64,000 nt of DNA, from positions 1 through 64,000 of the forward strand of contig JBBFKY010000004.1 of NCBI GenBank assembly GCA_037481875.1, in the 5' to 3' direction. The notes under the pieces are model-generated. The model was not told where the DNA came from. It saw nothing but the letters and a program-made list of their open reading frames with translations, and searched no databases. The translations under genes and the position numbers were made by a program. Shown piece by piece: positions 1 to 10,823 of the stretch; the first letter of the stretch is position 1; every line of letters starts with the position of its first letter. The DNA is from Desulfosoma sp. (GTDB taxonomy: Bacteria > Desulfobacterota > Syntrophobacteria > Syntrophobacterales > DSM-9756).

Positions 1-51
1 GAAGGTGGGCGCACCGTCGGAGCCGGCGTGGTCACCGACATCATCGAGTAA
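1..51 (+). CDS. tuf: Elongation factor Tu, C-terminal end (partial)
   Basis: The first 16 codons read EGGRTVGAGVVTDIIE and then TAA, which is the conserved C-terminus of bacterial EF-Tu. Only the 3' end lies in the window. A tuf gene just before rpsJ is the usual str/S10 junction, so rpsL-rpsG-fusA probably lie further upstream, outside the window (inference). Confidence 0.93.
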   Translation, partial: EGGRTVGAGVVTDIIE

Positions 52-126
52 AGCCGACGTGACAAAAGCCATGGGGTCCCTGACCGGGAATGATCGGCAG
101 GGACCCAAATTATGGGAACAGACGCC

Positions 127-435
127 ATGATGAATCAAAGAATACGCATCCGCTTGAAAGCCTACGACCATAAACTTCTTGACCAAGCGGCCGCAGAAAT
201 CGTCAATACGGCAAAGAAGACCGGAGCCCATGTGGCGGGTCCTATTCCGTTGCCGACGAAAATCCACCGTTACACGGTTCTGCGTTCCGTGCATATTGAC
301 AAGAAGTCTCGGGAGCAGTTTGAGATCCGGGTCCACAAGCGTTTGGTGGATATTTTGGAGCCGACTCAGCAGACGGTGGATTCGCTCATGAAGCTGGATC
401 TGTCCGCTGGGGTTGATGTGGAAATCAAACTGTAA
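127..435 (+). CDS. rpsJ: 30S ribosomal protein S10
   Basis: First gene of the S10 cluster. S10 is a head protein of the small subunit and, as NusE, a transcription antitermination factor. The sequence after the start ([15 protein letters not shown]) matches the family N-terminus. An earlier in-frame ATG at 112 would add five residues (MGTDA) not expected in the family, so I start at 127, giving 102 residues, the normal size. It is followed 43 bases later by rplC. Confidence 0.95.
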   Translation: MMNQRIRIRLKAYDHKLLDQAAAEIVNTAKKTGAHVAGPIPLPTKIHRYTVLRSVHIDKKSREQFEIRVHKRLVDILEPTQQTVDSLMKLDLSAGVDVEIKL

Positions 436-478
436 GGCCGCTTTGAGCGGAGAAGCCTAGCCCAAGAGAGCTGAGAAA

Positions 479-1111
479 ATGGTGAAGGCATTACTAGGAC
501 GCAAGCTCGGGATGACGCAGGTTTTTGCCGAAGACGGCAGTGTGGTGCCCGTCACGGTGGTGCAGGCAGGCCCCTGTGTCGTCACGCAGGTCAAAGTTCC
601 CGCACGGGATGGGTACAGCGCCGTGCAGATCGGCTTTGGGGAAAAGAAGGAAAAGAAGGTCACGCGCCCTCTGAAGGGTCACCTGGACAAGGTGGGCAAA
701 GGGTACTTTGAGGTATTGAAAGAGGTGCGTGTGGAAAATCCCGAGGAATTTGAGCCGGGTCAGGTGTTGGAATCGGGCCTTTTTGCCATCGGAGACCGTG
801 TCGATGTCACTGGAGTGAGTAAAGGCAAAGGCTTTGCCGGTACGGTCAAGCGATGGGGCTTCAGTCGAGGGCCTGTGACGCACGGATGCAAAAATATTCG
901 AGAACCGGGGTCCACCGGATGCGCGACCTTCCCGGGGCGTGTCATCAAAGGCAAAAAGATGGCGGGCCAAAAGGGCCATAAGCGGGCAACGGTTTTGAAC
1001 CTGAAGATTGTCGACGTGCGACCCGAAGAGAACCTTATCCTGATCAAGGGAGCTGTGCCTGGAGCCAGGAACGCTTTCCTGATGATCCGCAAGACCAATC
1101 GGGTCCGATAA
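479..1111 (+). CDS. rplC: 50S ribosomal protein L3
   Basis: 210 residues, normal for L3, which binds near the 3' end of 23S rRNA and starts large-subunit assembly. Begins [14 protein letters not shown] and contains the family signature region around [20 protein letters not shown]. An AGAG ribosome site lies just upstream of the ATG. Third gene of the tuf-rpsJ-rplC-rplD order, nothing unusual. Confidence 0.96.
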   Translation: MVKALLGRKLGMTQVFAEDGSVVPVTVVQAGPCVVTQVKVPARDGYSAVQIGFGEKKEKKVTRPLKGHLDKVGKGYFEVLKEVRVENPEEFEPGQVLESGLFAIGDRVDVTGVSKGKGFAGTVKRWGFSRGPVTHGCKNIREPGSTGCATFPGRVIKGKKMAGQKGHKRATVLNLKIVDVRPEENLILIKGAVPGARNAFLMIRKTNRVR

Positions 1112-1152
1112 CGCTCGTGCCCCGCTGGGTGAAGGACGAGAGGAAACACATC

Positions 1153-1773
1153 ATGCCAACGGTGGAAATTTTCGACATGAATCGGCAGGTCGTGGGCCAG
1201 ATGGAGCTTCGCGACGACATCTTTGACGTTCCGGCCAACAAGCATGTGGTCCACGAGGTGGTGTTGTATCAGCTGGCGAAGCGTCGCCGAGGGACGGCCA
1301 AGACCAAGGGTCGAAGTGAGGTTTCGGGAGGCGGCAAAAAGCCTTGGCGTCAGAAGGGAACAGGTCGCGCTCGAGCCGGAACCATTCGATCTCCCTTATG
1401 GCGGGGTGGTGGCACCGTGCATGGGCCGCAACCGCGAACCTACGACATGAAGGTGCCTAAGAAGGTGCGTCGGTTGGCGCTGAAGATGGTGCTCAGCCAA
1501 AAGCTGCGGGATCAGGCCCTGGTGGTCGTGGATCAGCTGCAACTTCCGGAAATCAAAACCAAGCTTTTTCATGCCTGGATGCAGCGCTTTGAACTGCAAA
1601 AACCTTTGGTGGTCATTTCCGGCAAGGACGAAATTTTGGAAAAGTCGGCGCGCAACATTCCCAACGTCAAGGTGCTGCGTTGCGAAGGCCTGAACGTTTT
1701 TGACATGCTCAAGCATGGAAACCTGGTGCTCACCAAAGAGACGGTTTCCAAAATAGAGGAGTCCTTGGGGTGA
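1153..1773 (+). CDS. rplD: 50S ribosomal protein L4
   Basis: 206 residues. L4 lines the exit tunnel and in some bacteria represses its own operon. The conserved loop [20 protein letters not shown] is present. I choose the ATG at 1153 (MPTVEIFD), preceded by GAGAGGAAA, over the ATG at 1117, which would add 12 non-conserved residues. The stop TGA overlaps the rplW start (TGATG). Confidence 0.95.
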   Translation: MPTVEIFDMNRQVVGQMELRDDIFDVPANKHVVHEVVLYQLAKRRRGTAKTKGRSEVSGGGKKPWRQKGTGRARAGTIRSPLWRGGGTVHGPQPRTYDMKVPKKVRRLALKMVLSQKLRDQALVVVDQLQLPEIKTKLFHAWMQRFELQKPLVVISGKDEILEKSARNIPNVKVLRCEGLNVFDMLKHGNLVLTKETVSKIEESLG

Positions 1774-2066
1774 TGCGGGACAAAACCTATTCCATACTTA
1801 AGCGCCCTTTGATTACGGAAAAAAGCACCTCGGACAAGGAGGAGCACAATAAGCTGCACTTCGAAGTGGATCGTCGTGCCAACAAGATCGAGATCAAAGA
1901 GGCGGTGGAAAAGATCTTCAAGGTGGACGTCCTGGAGGTGCGCACCTTGACGGTGAAGGGCTACAACAAGCGTGTGGGGCGCCATGTGGTGCGCACCGGC
2001 GATTGGAAAAAGGCCGTTGTGACCATCAAGCCCGGCCAGAGGGTCGAGTTTTTTGAAGGGGTCTAA
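1773..2066 (+). CDS. rplW: 50S ribosomal protein L23
   Basis: 97 residues. L23 sits at the tunnel exit and docks trigger factor and SRP. Start ATG at 1773 overlaps the rplD stop; a GTG one codon earlier (1770) is also possible. Sequence [12 protein letters not shown] and the C-terminal [11 protein letters not shown] region are typical of L23. Confidence 0.95.
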   Translation: MRDKTYSILKRPLITEKSTSDKEEHNKLHFEVDRRANKIEIKEAVEKIFKVDVLEVRTLTVKGYNKRVGRHVVRTGDWKKAVVTIKPGQRVEFFEGV

Positions 2067-2144
2067 GTAGGGGAGAGGCGCATCGAGAAGGCCGGAGCTT
2101 GAAAATTCGGCCTGAATCGATGGAGCTTTCAACGAGGTTAAGCT

Positions 2145-2966
2145 ATGGGGATCAGGAAAGTTAAACCGCGCAGCGCCGGAACCCGTTTCGTGACCTATTC
2201 CACGTTTGAGGAAATCACGAAAAAGGAGCCGGAAAGAAGCCTTGTGGAACCGCTCAAAAAAAAGGGCGGCCGAAACAATCATGGTCGAGTGACGGCGCGG
2301 CATCGTGGTGGAGGCCACAAAAGGCTGTATCGCATCATTGATTTTAAACGGGACAAGGAAAACGTGCCCGCCAAGGTTGCGGCCATTGAGTACGACCCGA
2401 ACCGCTCGGCCCGGATTGCGCTTTTGCACTATGTGGACGGGGAGAAGCGTTACATTTTGGCGCCCTTGGGTTTGCAGGTGGGCGATACGGTGGTCACGGG
2501 CTCCGATGCGGATGTCAAGCCGGGAAACTGCTTGCCCTTAGAAAACATTCCCCTTGGCACCGTGGTACACAATGTGGAGATGATTACCGGAAAGGGCGGT
2601 CAATTGGTGCGTTCAGCCGGTGCCGGTGCGCAGCTCATGGCGAAGGAAGGCCGCTACGCCACCCTCAGGCTGCCTTCGGGCGAAATGCGCATGGTGCTGG
2701 CGAGATGCAAGGCCACCATCGGCCAGGTGGGCAACATTGATCATGAAAATATCAGCCTGGGCAAAGCAGGTCGCAGCCGTTGGCTGGGACGCCGACCTCA
2801 TGTGCGGGGTGTGGCTATGAACCCGGTGGATCATCCCATGGGCGGTGGGGAAGGTCGCAGTTCCGGAGGTCGGCATCCGTGCACGCCATGGGGTAAGCCC
2901 ACCAAGGGATACCGAACCCGTAAGGCCAAAAACAGCGATCGGCTCATTGTGCGACGCCGCAAATAG
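2145..2966 (+). CDS. rplB: 50S ribosomal protein L2
   Basis: 273 residues, normal length. L2 is an rRNA-binding core protein near the peptidyl-transferase centre. Shows [20 protein letters not shown] near the N-terminus and the universally conserved [18 protein letters not shown] with the functionally important histidine of the HPMGGGEG loop. Confidence 0.97.
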   Translation: MGIRKVKPRSAGTRFVTYSTFEEITKKEPERSLVEPLKKKGGRNNHGRVTARHRGGGHKRLYRIIDFKRDKENVPAKVAAIEYDPNRSARIALLHYVDGEKRYILAPLGLQVGDTVVTGSDADVKPGNCLPLENIPLGTVVHNVEMITGKGGQLVRSAGAGAQLMAKEGRYATLRLPSGEMRMVLARCKATIGQVGNIDHENISLGKAGRSRWLGRRPHVRGVAMNPVDHPMGGGEGRSSGGRHPCTPWGKPTKGYRTRKAKNSDRLIVRRRK

Positions 2967-2985
2967 ATGACGTAAGGAGGGTAAG

Positions 2986-3273
2986 GTGCCTCGCTCTTTA
3001 AGAAAGGGACCCTTTGTGGACGATCACCTGCTGAAGAAGGTGCTGACGGCCAAAGAGACAGGAGATCGCAAGGTGATCAAGACCTGGTCTCGCCGATCCA
3101 CCATTCTTCCCGATTTCGTGGGGCTGACCATCGCCGTGCACAACGGCAAAAAGTTCATTCCCGTCTTTGTCACGGAAAACATGGTGGGCCATAAGCTGGG
3201 TGAGTTTTCGCCCACACGAACCTTCTACGGTCATGCCGGGGATAAGAAGTCCAAGGTCAAGGGGAAAAAGTGA
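2986..3273 (+). CDS. rpsS: 30S ribosomal protein S19
   Basis: 95 residues starting with GTG at 2986 ([15 protein letters not shown]), with a TAAGGAGGG ribosome site seven to fourteen bases upstream. S19 binds 16S rRNA in the head with S13. The TGA stop overlaps the rplV start (TGATG), so the two are translationally coupled. Confidence 0.96.
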   Translation: MPRSLRKGPFVDDHLLKKVLTAKETGDRKVIKTWSRRSTILPDFVGLTIAVHNGKKFIPVFVTENMVGHKLGEFSPTRTFYGHAGDKKSKVKGKK

Positions 3274-3605
3274 TGGAAGTGAGGGCGGTTTCCAAATACG
3301 TGCGCATTTCGCCGCGCAAGGCGCGCCTGGTGGCCGATCTTGTCCGCAGCAAGAACGTGGGGCAGGCTTTGACCATTCTGAAGTACACCCCTAAGAAAGG
3401 GGCGCGGCTGCTGAGCAAGACCCTGAGGTCGGCCATGGCCAACGCGGAAAACACCAAATCCATGGACATGGACGGGCTCTATATCAAAGAAATTTATGTG
3501 AACGAAGGGCCCCGGCTGAAGCGCTGGAGGCCTCGAGCCATGGGCCGGGCCACACGCATTCTGAAGCGCACCAGCCACATCACGGTGGTTCTCGGGGAAA
3601 AGTAA
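3273..3605 (+). CDS. rplV: 50S ribosomal protein L22
   Basis: 110 residues. L22 forms part of the exit tunnel with L4; its tip loop is a site of macrolide resistance changes. [20 protein letters not shown] is the typical N-terminus and [18 protein letters not shown] the conserved hairpin. Start ATG 3273 overlaps the rpsS stop. Confidence 0.96.
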   Translation: MEVRAVSKYVRISPRKARLVADLVRSKNVGQALTILKYTPKKGARLLSKTLRSAMANAENTKSMDMDGLYIKEIYVNEGPRLKRWRPRAMGRATRILKRTSHITVVLGEK

Positions 3606-3636
3606 TCGGTACGTTACAGGATCTCGGAGGTGGAGA

Positions 3637-4263
3637 TTGGGACAGAAGGTCAATCCAAAAGGTTTTCGTCTCGGCGTTATCCGAACGTGGGATTCCAAGT
3701 GGTTTGCCGCCAAGGGATACGCCAAGCTGGCCTATGAAGACCGAAAGATTCGCGATTTCATCAAAAAGCGATTGTACCACGCCGGCATTGCCAAGATCGA
3801 GATCGAGAGGGCTGCCAATAAGGCCAAGATTCGTATCTTCACGGCGCGTCCTGGAATCGTCATCGGCAAAAAGGGCGTCGAAATCGAGGCCTTGCGCAAA
3901 GAGTTGGAAAACAAATTCAACCGCGAAATCCTTATCGATATTCAGGAAGTGCGGCGGCCCGAACTGGACGCCGTCCTCGTGGCGGAAAACATCGCTTTGC
4001 AGCTGGAACGCCGTGTGGCCTTTCGTCGAGCCATGAAGCGCGCGGTGACGTCGGCGCTCAAGTTCGGGGCCAAGGGGATTCGTGTCGCCTGCGCCGGACG
4101 CCTTGGGGGTGCGGAAATGGCACGCCGGGAATGGTATCGCGAAGGTCGAGTCCCTCTCCACACGCTACGAGCCGACATCGATTATGCCGTGGCCGTGGCC
4201 AAGACCACCTACGGAGTGATCGGAGTCAAGGTGTGGATCTTTAAAGGGGAAGTTCTCCCGTAG
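3637..4263 (+). CDS. rpsC: 30S ribosomal protein S3
   Basis: 208 residues, start TTG at 3637 ([16 protein letters not shown]) behind a GGAGGTGGA site. S3 is a head protein at the mRNA entry. The KH domain GxxG region ([14 protein letters not shown]) lies about residues 74-87. Shorter than E. coli S3 (233) because it lacks the C-terminal tail, as is common outside enterics. Confidence 0.96.
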   Translation: MGQKVNPKGFRLGVIRTWDSKWFAAKGYAKLAYEDRKIRDFIKKRLYHAGIAKIEIERAANKAKIRIFTARPGIVIGKKGVEIEALRKELENKFNREILIDIQEVRRPELDAVLVAENIALQLERRVAFRRAMKRAVTSALKFGAKGIRVACAGRLGGAEMARREWYREGRVPLHTLRADIDYAVAVAKTTYGVIGVKVWIFKGEVLP

Positions 4264-4350
4264 GATCGATGTCTTGTCTTGACGGATTTAGCCGAGAGGC
4301 GACAGGTCAAGAGACGAAAGGCCTACGGGTGAGATTCAAGGAGAGGATCC

Positions 4351-4767
4351 ATGTTAGCGCCCAAAAGAGTCAAGTATCGAAAGCAGCAAAAAGGCCGCAT
4401 GAAGGGGATCGCCTCCCGAGGAAACCAATTGAATTTTGGGGACTTCGGGCTTAAGGCTCTGGAACCCGGCCGGATCACATCCCGGCAGATCGAAGCGGCT
4501 CGTGTGGCCATCACGCGTTATGTCAAACGCGGTGGGAAGATCTGGATTCGCATCTTTCCGGACAAGCCGGTGACCAAAAAGCCGGCGGAAACCCGCATGG
4601 GCAAAGGCAAGGGAGCCCCCGAAGGGTGGGTTGCCGTGGTGAAGCCGGGACGAATCCTTTATGAACTCAAAGGCGTCACGGAAGAGATCGCCAAGGAAGC
4701 GTGTCGGCTGGCAGGTCACAAACTTCCCGTGGCGACTCGGTTTGTGTCAAGGCAGGATGTGTTATGA
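4351..4767 (+). CDS. rplP: 50S ribosomal protein L16
   Basis: 138 residues, [20 protein letters not shown]16 helps position the A-site tRNA and contacts 23S rRNA. The [20 protein letters not shown] signature is present. An 87-base spacer after rpsC holds no other gene. The stop overlaps the rpmC start by ATGA. Confidence 0.96.
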   Translation: MLAPKRVKYRKQQKGRMKGIASRGNQLNFGDFGLKALEPGRITSRQIEAARVAITRYVKRGGKIWIRIFPDKPVTKKPAETRMGKGKGAPEGWVAVVKPGRILYELKGVTEEIAKEACRLAGHKLPVATRFVSRQDVL

Positions 4768-4964
4768 AAGCAGCGACCTTGCGGGACATGAGTGTCGAAG
4801 AATTGAGGCGGAAACTGGTGGAGTTGCGGGAATCCCTGTTTAATTTGAAGTTTCAGCATGCGACGGGGCAACTGGAAAATACGGCGCAACTGAAACGGCA
4901 CAAGCGCGACATCGCCAGAGTGTTGACCATATTGCACGAAAAGCAGCGCGTCGGCGAAGCGTAA
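4764..4964 (+). CDS. rpmC: 50S ribosomal protein L29
   Basis: 66 residues from the ATG at 4764, which overlaps the rplP stop (ATGA). [18 protein letters not shown] and [17 protein letters not shown] are typical of L29, a small helical protein at the tunnel exit. A frame extension to 4701 is open but has no family similarity. Confidence 0.95.
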   Translation: MKAATLRDMSVEELRRKLVELRESLFNLKFQHATGQLENTAQLKRHKRDIARVLTILHEKQRVGEA

Positions 4965-4975
4965 GGGGCATGCTC

Positions 4976-5239
4976 ATGGAAGAACGCACAACCAACAAGA
5001 AAACCCGCATCGGCACCGTGGTCAGTGACCGTATGGACAAGACGGTCGTCGTCCGTGTGGAGCGGCTGGTCAAGCACCCCAAGTACGGCAAGTATGTGCG
5101 ACGCCGTAACAAGTTCAAAGCCCACGACGAAGAAAACCAGTGCCGTCTGGGGGATCGTGTGTTGATTCAAGAAAGCCGACCTCTAAGCAAGACGAAACAT
5201 TGGGTGGTCGTAAAGATTGTGGAGCGAGCCGCTCTCTAG
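4976..5239 (+). CDS. rpsQ: 30S ribosomal protein S17
   Basis: 87 residues from ATG 4976, seven bases after AAGGGG; an ATG at 4970 would put the start directly on that site. S17 is an early-binding OB-fold protein of the small subunit. [20 protein letters not shown] is the conserved beta-barrel region. Confidence 0.94.
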   Translation: MEERTTNKKTRIGTVVSDRMDKTVVVRVERLVKHPKYGKYVRRRNKFKAHDEENQCRLGDRVLIQESRPLSKTKHWVVVKIVERAAL

Positions 5240-5307
5240 GAGGCTCTCGAGCACGGCATGAGCCGGGTTTTGAAGATGCCCAGTGAAGGCGGCCAAGGGA
5301 GGCCATC

Positions 5308-5676
5308 ATGATTCAGGCGGAAACACAGTTGAACGCCGCGGACAATTCAGGTGCCAAGCGGCTGTACTGTATCAAGGTCCTGGGCGGGACTCGAAAACGC
5401 TACGCCACGGTGGGCGATATCATCGTGGTTTCAGTCAAGGAAGCCATCCCCAACTCCAAAGTGAAGAAAGGGGATGTCATGCGGGCCGTGGTGGTCAGAA
5501 CCAAGAAGGAAGTGCGTCGCCCGGACGGCTCCTACATCAAGTTCGATGACAATTCAGCCGTCTTGATCAACGCCGCCAAGGAACCCATCGGCACGCGTAT
5601 TTTCGGGCCGGTGGCCCGTGAGCTGCGCGCCAAGCAGTTCATGAAGATTGTCTCGCTGGCTCCGGAAGTCCTTTAG
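5308..5676 (+). CDS. rplN: 50S ribosomal protein L14
   Basis: 122 residues, exactly the family length. L14 forms inter-subunit bridges and is the docking site of the silencing factor Rsf[20 protein letters not shown] and the [20 protein letters not shown] signature identify it. Begins the spc part of the cluster (rplN-rplX-rplE). Confidence 0.97.
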   Translation: MIQAETQLNAADNSGAKRLYCIKVLGGTRKRYATVGDIIVVSVKEAIPNSKVKKGDVMRAVVVRTKKEVRRPDGSYIKFDDNSAVLINAAKEPIGTRIFGPVARELRAKQFMKIVSLAPEVL

Positions 5677-5700
5677 CGGAAAGGGTGGGGAAGGTCGCCA

Positions 5701-6033
5701 ATGGCTGTCAGTAAAAAATACCATATCAAGAAAAATGACACGGTGATGGTGATTGCCGGCAAGGAAAAGGGCAAGTCGGGCAAGGTTCTTCGTATTTTGA
5801 CCAAGAAAGATCGAGCCGTCGTGGAAAAGCTCAATATGGTCAAAAGGCACATGCGCCCTGGAGCCCACAGTCGGCAAGGCGGAATTGTGGAAAAGGAAGC
5901 TCCCATTCACATTTCCAATCTGATGGTGATCTGCAGCAAGTGCACGGATCCGACCCGTGTGGGCTATAAGATCCTCGATGACGGCCGCAAGGCACGCTTC
6001 TGCAAGAAGTGCGGAGAACTCATCGACGGGTGA
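5701..6033 (+). CDS. rplX: 50S ribosomal protein L24
   Basis: 110 residues with an N-terminal KOW motif ([19 protein letters not shown]), a 23S rRNA assembly initiator. The C-terminal half has CSKC (about residue 79) and CKKC, a four-cysteine pair common in non-enteric L24 and suggestive of a metal site. Confidence 0.96.
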   Translation: MAVSKKYHIKKNDTVMVIAGKEKGKSGKVLRILTKKDRAVVEKLNMVKRHMRPGAHSRQGGIVEKEAPIHISNLMVICSKCTDPTRVGYKILDDGRKARFCKKCGELIDG

Positions 6034-6065
6034 CGTCCACGACCACGGGCGGAGTGGAGGCGTTC

Positions 6066-6605
6066 ATGGCACGTTTGCGCGACTTGTATGTTCAAGCAGT
6101 GGCCCCGCAGCTGGCCGAAAGGTTTCAGTACAAAAGCCCGATGCAGATTCCGAGATTGAGCAAGATCGTGCTCAATATGGGCTTGGGAGAAGCCATTCAA
6201 AACGTGAAAATTTTGGAGACGGCCTCGGAAGAACTGGCTCAGATCAGCGGTCAAAAGCCGGTGATCACGCGGGCGCGTCAAAGCATCGCGGCCTTTAAGC
6301 TGCGCAAGGGGATGCCCATCGGGTGCATGGTGACCCTGCGAGGGAATCGCATGTACGAGTTTTTTGATAAACTCGTCAACATCGCGCTGCCGCGTGTCCG
6401 CGACTTTCGCGGAGTCTCTCCCAAATCCTTTGACGGACGCGGCAATTACACCCTTGGGGTGCGGGAACACATTATCTTTCCGGAAATCGACTACGACAAG
6501 ATCGACAAAATTAAGGGACTCAACATCACCATCGTCACGACGGCCGAAACCGACGACGAAGCCCGGGAACTGTTGGCCCTGTTGGGAATGCCGTTTCGAA
6601 AGTAG
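6066..6605 (+). CDS. rplE: 50S ribosomal protein L5
   Basis: 179 residues, the standard length. L5 binds 5S rRNA in the central protuberance. I start at ATG 6066 ([10 protein letters not shown]) behind GGAGGCG. The frame stays open upstream to 6009, but that part overlaps rplX and is not family-like. [19 protein letters not shown] is the conserved core. Confidence 0.96.
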   Translation: MARLRDLYVQAVAPQLAERFQYKSPMQIPRLSKIVLNMGLGEAIQNVKILETASEELAQISGQKPVITRARQSIAAFKLRKGMPIGCMVTLRGNRMYEFFDKLVNIALPRVRDFRGVSPKSFDGRGNYTLGVREHIIFPEIDYDKIDKIKGLNITIVTTAETDDEARELLALLGMPFRK

Positions 6606-6632
6606 GGGAAAAGGGTAGAGAAGGAGGCAGCC

Positions 6633-6818
6633 TTGGCCAAGAAATCCATGATTGCAAAAGCCCAAAGAAAGCCGAAATTCAAGGTGAGAGCCTACAATAG
6701 GTGCCCGCTGTGCGGACGGCCTCGCGCTTTCCTTCGCAAATTCGGCATGTGCCGTATTTGCTTTCGGAATATGGCCCTCAACGGCGAACTTCCCGGCGTG
6801 GTGAAATCCAGTTGGTAG
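6633..6818 (+). CDS. rpsZ: 30S ribosomal protein S14, zinc-binding type
   Basis: 61 residues from TTG 6633, with AGAAGGAGG just upstream. The short S14 form keeps two CxxC pairs (CPLC about residue 24 and CRIC about residue 40) that bind one zinc. No zinc-free paralogue is in the window. Confidence 0.94.
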   Translation: MAKKSMIAKAQRKPKFKVRAYNRCPLCGRPRAFLRKFGMCRICFRNMALNGELPGVVKSSW

Positions 6819-6846
6819 GAGCCGGAACAAGAAGGAGTGACCTTGT

Positions 6847-7245
6847 ATGGTGATGACGGATCCCATTGCCGACTTTTTGAATCGTATCAAGAACGCCCAC
6901 AAGGCGCGTTTTGACAAGGTGGATGTGCCCGCCTCCCGTATGAAGCTGGAGCTGGCGCGCATCCTTAAAGAAGAAGGCTACATCAAGCATTACAAGCTGA
7001 TCAAGGACGATAAGCAAGGTGTTCTGCGAATCCATCTTAAATATGGGCCGGACCGAGAAGCGGCCATTCGAGACATGCGTCGAATCAGTAAACCGAGTCG
7101 ACGGATTTATGTAGGGGTTAAAGAGATTCCGAGAGTCCTTAACGGCTTGGGGATTGCGATCCTGTCCACGTCCCGAGGCATTCTGACCGACAAGAAGGCC
7201 AGGCAAGAGGGTGTGGGTGGCGAACTTATCTGCAGCGTGTGGTAA
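6847..7245 (+). CDS. rpsH: 30S ribosomal protein S8
   Basis: 132 residues. S8 is a primary 16S rRNA binder and in E. coli the translational repressor of the spc operon. [16 protein letters not shown] and the C-terminal [20 protein letters not shown] are typical. A GAAGGAG site lies about 10 bases before ATG 6847; ATG 6853 is a possible alternative. Confidence 0.95.
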   Translation: MVMTDPIADFLNRIKNAHKARFDKVDVPASRMKLELARILKEEGYIKHYKLIKDDKQGVLRIHLKYGPDREAAIRDMRRISKPSRRIYVGVKEIPRVLNGLGIAILSTSRGILTDKKARQEGVGGELICSVW

Positions 7246-7260
7246 CAAAGGAGTCATAAG

Positions 7261-7806
7261 ATGTCTCGTATCGGCAAAAACCCCATCGCTATACCTAAAG
7301 GGGTCGAAGTCACCCTTCAGGGTGATGCCGTCATCGTGAAGGGCCCGAAAGGGCAGTTGGAAAGGCGTGTCCCATCGGAAGTCTCGGTGACCGTGGAAGA
7401 CGGCCAGATATTGGTGCGCCGCAAAGACGATGAGCGACGATCCAGGTCGATGCATGGGCTTATGAGGGTTTTGCTGCACAATATGGTCACAGGAGTCAGC
7501 CAAGGCTTCACGAAGGTTTTGGAAATTCAGGGGGTGGGTTACCGGTGCGATCTGACCAATAATGTGTTGAACTTCAGCCTGGGCCATTCGCATCCGGTGA
7601 GTTTTCCGTTACCTCAAGGGGTGAGCGCCTCGGTGGAAAAGCAGACGGTGATTCGCCTGGAAGCCGTCGACAAGGAACTTCTGGGGCAAACCGCTGCCAA
7701 TATCAAGGCCTTGCGCCCCGTGGAACCGTACAAGGGCAAAGGTATTCGCTACGCCGCTCAGTGGGTCAGGCGAAAGGCCGGAAAGACTGGCGGCAAGAAG
7801 AAATAG
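7261..7806 (+). CDS. rplF: 50S ribosomal protein L6
   Basis: 181 residues. L6 is a duplicated-fold protein near the factor-binding site. [17 protein letters not shown] and the C-terminal [15 protein letters not shown] signature are present. Preceded by AAAGGAG. Confidence 0.96.
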   Translation: MSRIGKNPIAIPKGVEVTLQGDAVIVKGPKGQLERRVPSEVSVTVEDGQILVRRKDDERRSRSMHGLMRVLLHNMVTGVSQGFTKVLEIQGVGYRCDLTNNVLNFSLGHSHPVSFPLPQGVSASVEKQTVIRLEAVDKELLGQTAANIKALRPVEPYKGKGIRYAAQWVRRKAGKTGGKKK

Positions 7807-7820
7807 GAGAAGGACGAGTT

Positions 7821-8192
7821 ATGGGCTCCAAAACGAATCCCAGCGTTGCGGCGCGCCTCAAGCGCAAGCGGCGCATTCGCACCAAGGTGCAGGGCACGCC
7901 CGAGCGACCTCGACTGACGGTCTACAAGAGCCTCAAACATATCTACGCTCAGATTATCGACGACACCACCGGCCGAACCCTGGTGGCGGCTTCGACCTTA
8001 TCCCCCGAATTTAAGGCCTTGGGAGAGGTGGAAGGCAAGGTGGGTGCTGCGGAAAAAGTCGGCCAGCTTGTGGCGAAGAAGGCCTTGGAGAAGGGTGTGA
8101 CCAAGGTGGTGTTCGACCGCAACGGGTTCATCTACCATGGCCGCATTCGGGCCGTGGCGGACGGAGCGCGGGCGGCGGGGCTGGAATTTTGA
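7821..8192 (+). CDS. rplR: 50S ribosomal protein L18
   Basis: 123 residues from ATG 7821 behind AGGAGAAGGA. L18 carries 5S rRNA to the large subunit with L5. [20 protein letters not shown] and the C-terminal [20 protein letters not shown] are diagnostic. The frame is open back to 7761 but only by overlap with rplF. Confidence 0.96.
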   Translation: MGSKTNPSVAARLKRKRRIRTKVQGTPERPRLTVYKSLKHIYAQIIDDTTGRTLVAASTLSPEFKALGEVEGKVGAAEKVGQLVAKKALEKGVTKVVFDRNGFIYHGRIRAVADGARAAGLEF

Positions 8193-8220
8193 CCTTTATC
8201 GGCGTGCAAGGAGGCGTATC

Positions 8221-8736
8221 TTGGCACCTCTCGAGACTCAAGACGTACAGTACATCGATAAAATCGTCCACATTAGCCGAGTGGCCAAAGTGGTCAAGGG
8301 TGGACGTCGTTTCTCTTTCAGCGCCATTGTCGTCGTTGGGGACGGCAATGGGCGAGTAGGCTTTGCCCTAGGCAAGGCCAACGAAGTGCCGGAAGCTATT
8401 CGAAAGGGGTTGGAAGGGGCGAAAAGAGACATGTTTGAGGTGCCCTTGCTGGAAGGGACTTTGCCTCATGAGGTTTTAGGCAAATTCGGAGCCTCCTCCG
8501 TGGTGCTCAAGCCGGCTTCGCCCGGAACAGGGGTCATCGCCGGTGGAGCTGTGCGGGCCATTATGGAAGCAGCCGGGGTGACGGACGTGCTCACCAAGGT
8601 CTTGGGATCTCGCAATCCTCATAACGTGGTGCGGGCGACCATTGCAGGACTGAAGGCCCTGCGAAGCCCGGAGCGTATCGCCAAAAGTCGAGGGCTGGAT
8701 GTGATGGAGGTCAAGGCTCAAGGAGCCGGGAGGTGA
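8221..8736 (+). CDS. rpsE: 30S ribosomal protein S5
   Basis: 171 residues from TTG 8221, seven bases after CAAGGAGG. S5 takes part in mRNA unwinding and decoding fidelity. [19 protein letters not shown] is the conserved double-stranded-RNA-binding-like domain. The upstream open frame to 8137 overlaps rplR and is not S5-like. Confidence 0.95.
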   Translation: MAPLETQDVQYIDKIVHISRVAKVVKGGRRFSFSAIVVVGDGNGRVGFALGKANEVPEAIRKGLEGAKRDMFEVPLLEGTLPHEVLGKFGASSVVLKPASPGTGVIAGGAVRAIMEAAGVTDVLTKVLGSRNPHNVVRATIAGLKALRSPERIAKSRGLDVMEVKAQGAGR

Positions 8737-8739
8737 TCC

Positions 8740-8922
8740 ATGGCGGGAATGATTCGCATCAAACTGGTGCGCAGTCCCATCGGAAGGCCTGAAAAGCACC
8801 GCAAAATCTTGAAGGCTCTGGGACTGACACGACTGCAAAAGGAAGTGACGCTGCCCGCGATCCCTCCGGTCGTGGGTGCTGTCAAGAAGGTCAACCACTT
8901 GGTTCAGGTCAGCGAAGCCTAA
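8740..8922 (+). CDS. rpmD: 50S ribosomal protein L30
   Basis: 60 residues: IRIKLVRSPIGRPEKHRKIL is the typical ferredoxin-like fold start of L30. Starts three bases after the rpsE stop, with GGGAGGTGA as its ribosome site inside the rpsE end. Confidence 0.95.
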   Translation: MAGMIRIKLVRSPIGRPEKHRKILKALGLTRLQKEVTLPAIPPVVGAVKKVNHLVQVSEA

Positions 8923-8954
8923 TCTGGACCCAAGAGAAAATACGGGTGAATGCC

Positions 8955-9398
8955 ATGCGATTGGATGATTTGCAACCTGCAGCGGGTTCTCGCAAGGACA
9001 AGAAACGCATCGGCCGAGGTTCAGGCTCCGGCTTGGGAAAGACCGCGGGAAAAGGCCATAAGGGCCAGAAGGCTCGTGCCGGAGGCGGTGTGGTACCTTG
9101 GTTTGAAGGCGGCCAGATGCCCCTGCAACGCCGGGTTCCCAAAAGAGGCTTTCACAACAAGTTTCGAAAAGTTTACACGGTGGTAAATGTGGGGGACCTG
9201 GATAGGTTTGAACAGGGCGCTACGGTAGGGCCCGAGGAACTAGCCCTAGCCGGGCTGGCTAAGAAAAAGGCCGACGGGATCAAGTTGCTTGCAGACGGGG
9301 AACTGACAAAGGCCCTGTCGATTCGCGTTCACAAGGCCAGCGCCGCAGCGGTGGCCAAGGTGGAGGCCGTCGGCGGTCGTGTGGAAATTCTAAGCTGA
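8955..9398 (+). CDS. rplO: 50S ribosomal protein L15
   Basis: 147 residues from ATG 8955 ([14 protein letters not shown]), the usual family N-terminus; a GTG at 8946 would add MNA and cannot be excluded. The glycine-rich [19 protein letters not shown] stretch is the L15 signature. Ends 13 bases before secY. Confidence 0.94.
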   Translation: MRLDDLQPAAGSRKDKKRIGRGSGSGLGKTAGKGHKGQKARAGGGVVPWFEGGQMPLQRRVPKRGFHNKFRKVYTVVNVGDLDRFEQGATVGPEELALAGLAKKKADGIKLLADGELTKALSIRVHKASAAAVAKVEAVGGRVEILS

Positions 9399-9411
9399 GA
9401 GGGTCAAGCGG

Positions 9412-10719
9412 GTGCTCACAGGCTTTCAAAATATCGGCAAAATCCCCGAACTGAAACGGCGCATTGGTATTACGCTTCTCTTTTTGGCCGTCTACCGTAT
9501 CGGCGTGCATGTGCCGACACCGGGTATCAATCGAGAAGCTCTGGCCGCTTTTTTCGCAGCCGCCCAAGGCACGTTGCTTGGGCTTTTTAATATGTTTTCG
9601 GGCGGTGCTATGCAGCAATTGTCCGTCTTCTCCCTGGGGATCATGCCCTACATCAGCTCGTCGATCATTTTGCAGCTCCTGACCGTGGTCATCCCTCATC
9701 TGGAAAGACTCAGCAAGGAAGGTGAGGCCGGCCGAAAGAAGATTACCCAGTACACACGTTACGGGACGGTGGTTCTCAGTATCATTCAAGGCTTTGGGAT
9801 CGCTTTTGGTCTTGAGGGCATGACCGGGCCTGGGGGAGAGCCTGTGGTGCTGGCTCCAGGATGGGGTTTTCGACTGATCACGGTGATTACCCTCACGGCA
9901 GGAACAGCTTTCATCATGTGGTTGGGAGAACAGATCACCGAGCGAGGGATCGGAAACGGTATCTCGTTGATCATTTTCGCAGGCATCGTGGCCGGTATGC
10001 CCGGAGCCATCGGAAACACGATGCGACTCATGCAGACGGGGGAAATGAGTGCTTTCAAGGCGCTCGTTCTTTTGATCATAATGGTGGCCGTGGTCGCCTT
10101 TATCGTCCATGTGGAAAGGGGGCAGCGGCGCATTCCGGTCCAGTACGCCAAGAGGGTTGTCGGGCGGCGAATGTACGGCGGACAGACAACCCATTTGCCG
10201 CTTAAAATAAACACTTCGGGCGTGATCCCGCCTATTTTTGCTTCCTCCATCATTATGTTTCCGGCCACGGTGGCGAACTTCATTCAGGTGCCTTGGATGC
10301 AAAAAATCGCCCAAATGCTCATGCCTGGGCACTGGCTGTATACGGTGCTTTATGTCGGTTTCATCATCTTTTTCTGCTACTTTTACACGGCCATCGTCTT
10401 CAATCCCATTGACGTGGCCGACAACATGAAAAAGTACGGAGGATTCATCCCTGGCATTCGTCCAGGACGTTCCACGGCGGAATACATCGACCGCGTCCTG
10501 AGTCGTATTACGCTGGGAGGAGCCGTCTACGTCTCCATCGTGTGTGTGCTTCCCACCATCTTTACCCAAAACTTCAATGTGCCGTTCTATTTCGGAGGCA
10601 CGGCGCTGCTCATTGTGGTGGGCGTCGCCATGGATACCGTAGGGCAGATCGAAGCGCACATGCTCACGCGTCATTACGAGGGGTTTTTGAAATCGGGGCG
10701 CATTCGAGGTCGCCGATAA
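9412..10719 (+). CDS. secY: Preprotein translocase subunit SecY
   Basis: 435 residues from GTG 9412. SecY forms the membrane channel of the Sec translocon. Ten hydrophobic segments are visible, as expected. Family signatures include the [12 protein letters not shown] segment near residue 23, the plug/TM2 region ([18 protein letters not shown]) and the cytoplasmic loop [16 protein letters not shown]. Sits between rplO and adk, the usual place. Confidence 0.97.
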   Translation: MLTGFQNIGKIPELKRRIGITLLFLAVYRIGVHVPTPGINREALAAFFAAAQGTLLGLFNMFSGGAMQQLSVFSLGIMPYISSSIILQLLTVVIPHLERLSKEGEAGRKKITQYTRYGTVVLSIIQGFGIAFGLEGMTGPGGEPVVLAPGWGFRLITVITLTAGTAFIMWLGEQITERGIGNGISLIIFAGIVAGMPGAIGNTMRLMQTGEMSAFKALVLLIIMVAVVAFIVHVERGQRRIPVQYAKRVVGRRMYGGQTTHLPLKINTSGVIPPIFASSIIMFPATVANFIQVPWMQKIAQMLMPGHWLYTVLYVGFIIFFCYFYTAIVFNPIDVADNMKKYGGFIPGIRPGRSTAEYIDRVLSRITLGGAVYVSIVCVLPTIFTQNFNVPFYFGGTALLIVVGVAMDTVGQIEAHMLTRHYEGFLKSGRIRGRR

Positions 10720-10823
10720 AGAGGAAGAACCGGGGGTTTCCTGGGCCGCGACCGCACGTCGCAGGGTCAGCGTGTGATGGATTGTGATAGGGATGAGAAG
10801 GCCGAAGGACAGGGAGGGAGACG

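Noticed and set aside
1569-2429. 286-codon minus-strand frame across rplD-rplW-rplB
   Set aside because: Spans three certain ribosomal protein genes on the opposite strand; no motif.
5964-6962. 332-codon minus-strand frame across rplX-rplE-rpsZ
   Set aside because: Antisense to certain genes; no conserved features.
9280-10674. Long minus-strand open frame (464 codons) opposite secY
   Set aside because: Complete antisense to a certain gene in a GC-rich region; the protein has His/Arg/Asp-rich low-complexity composition and no motif.
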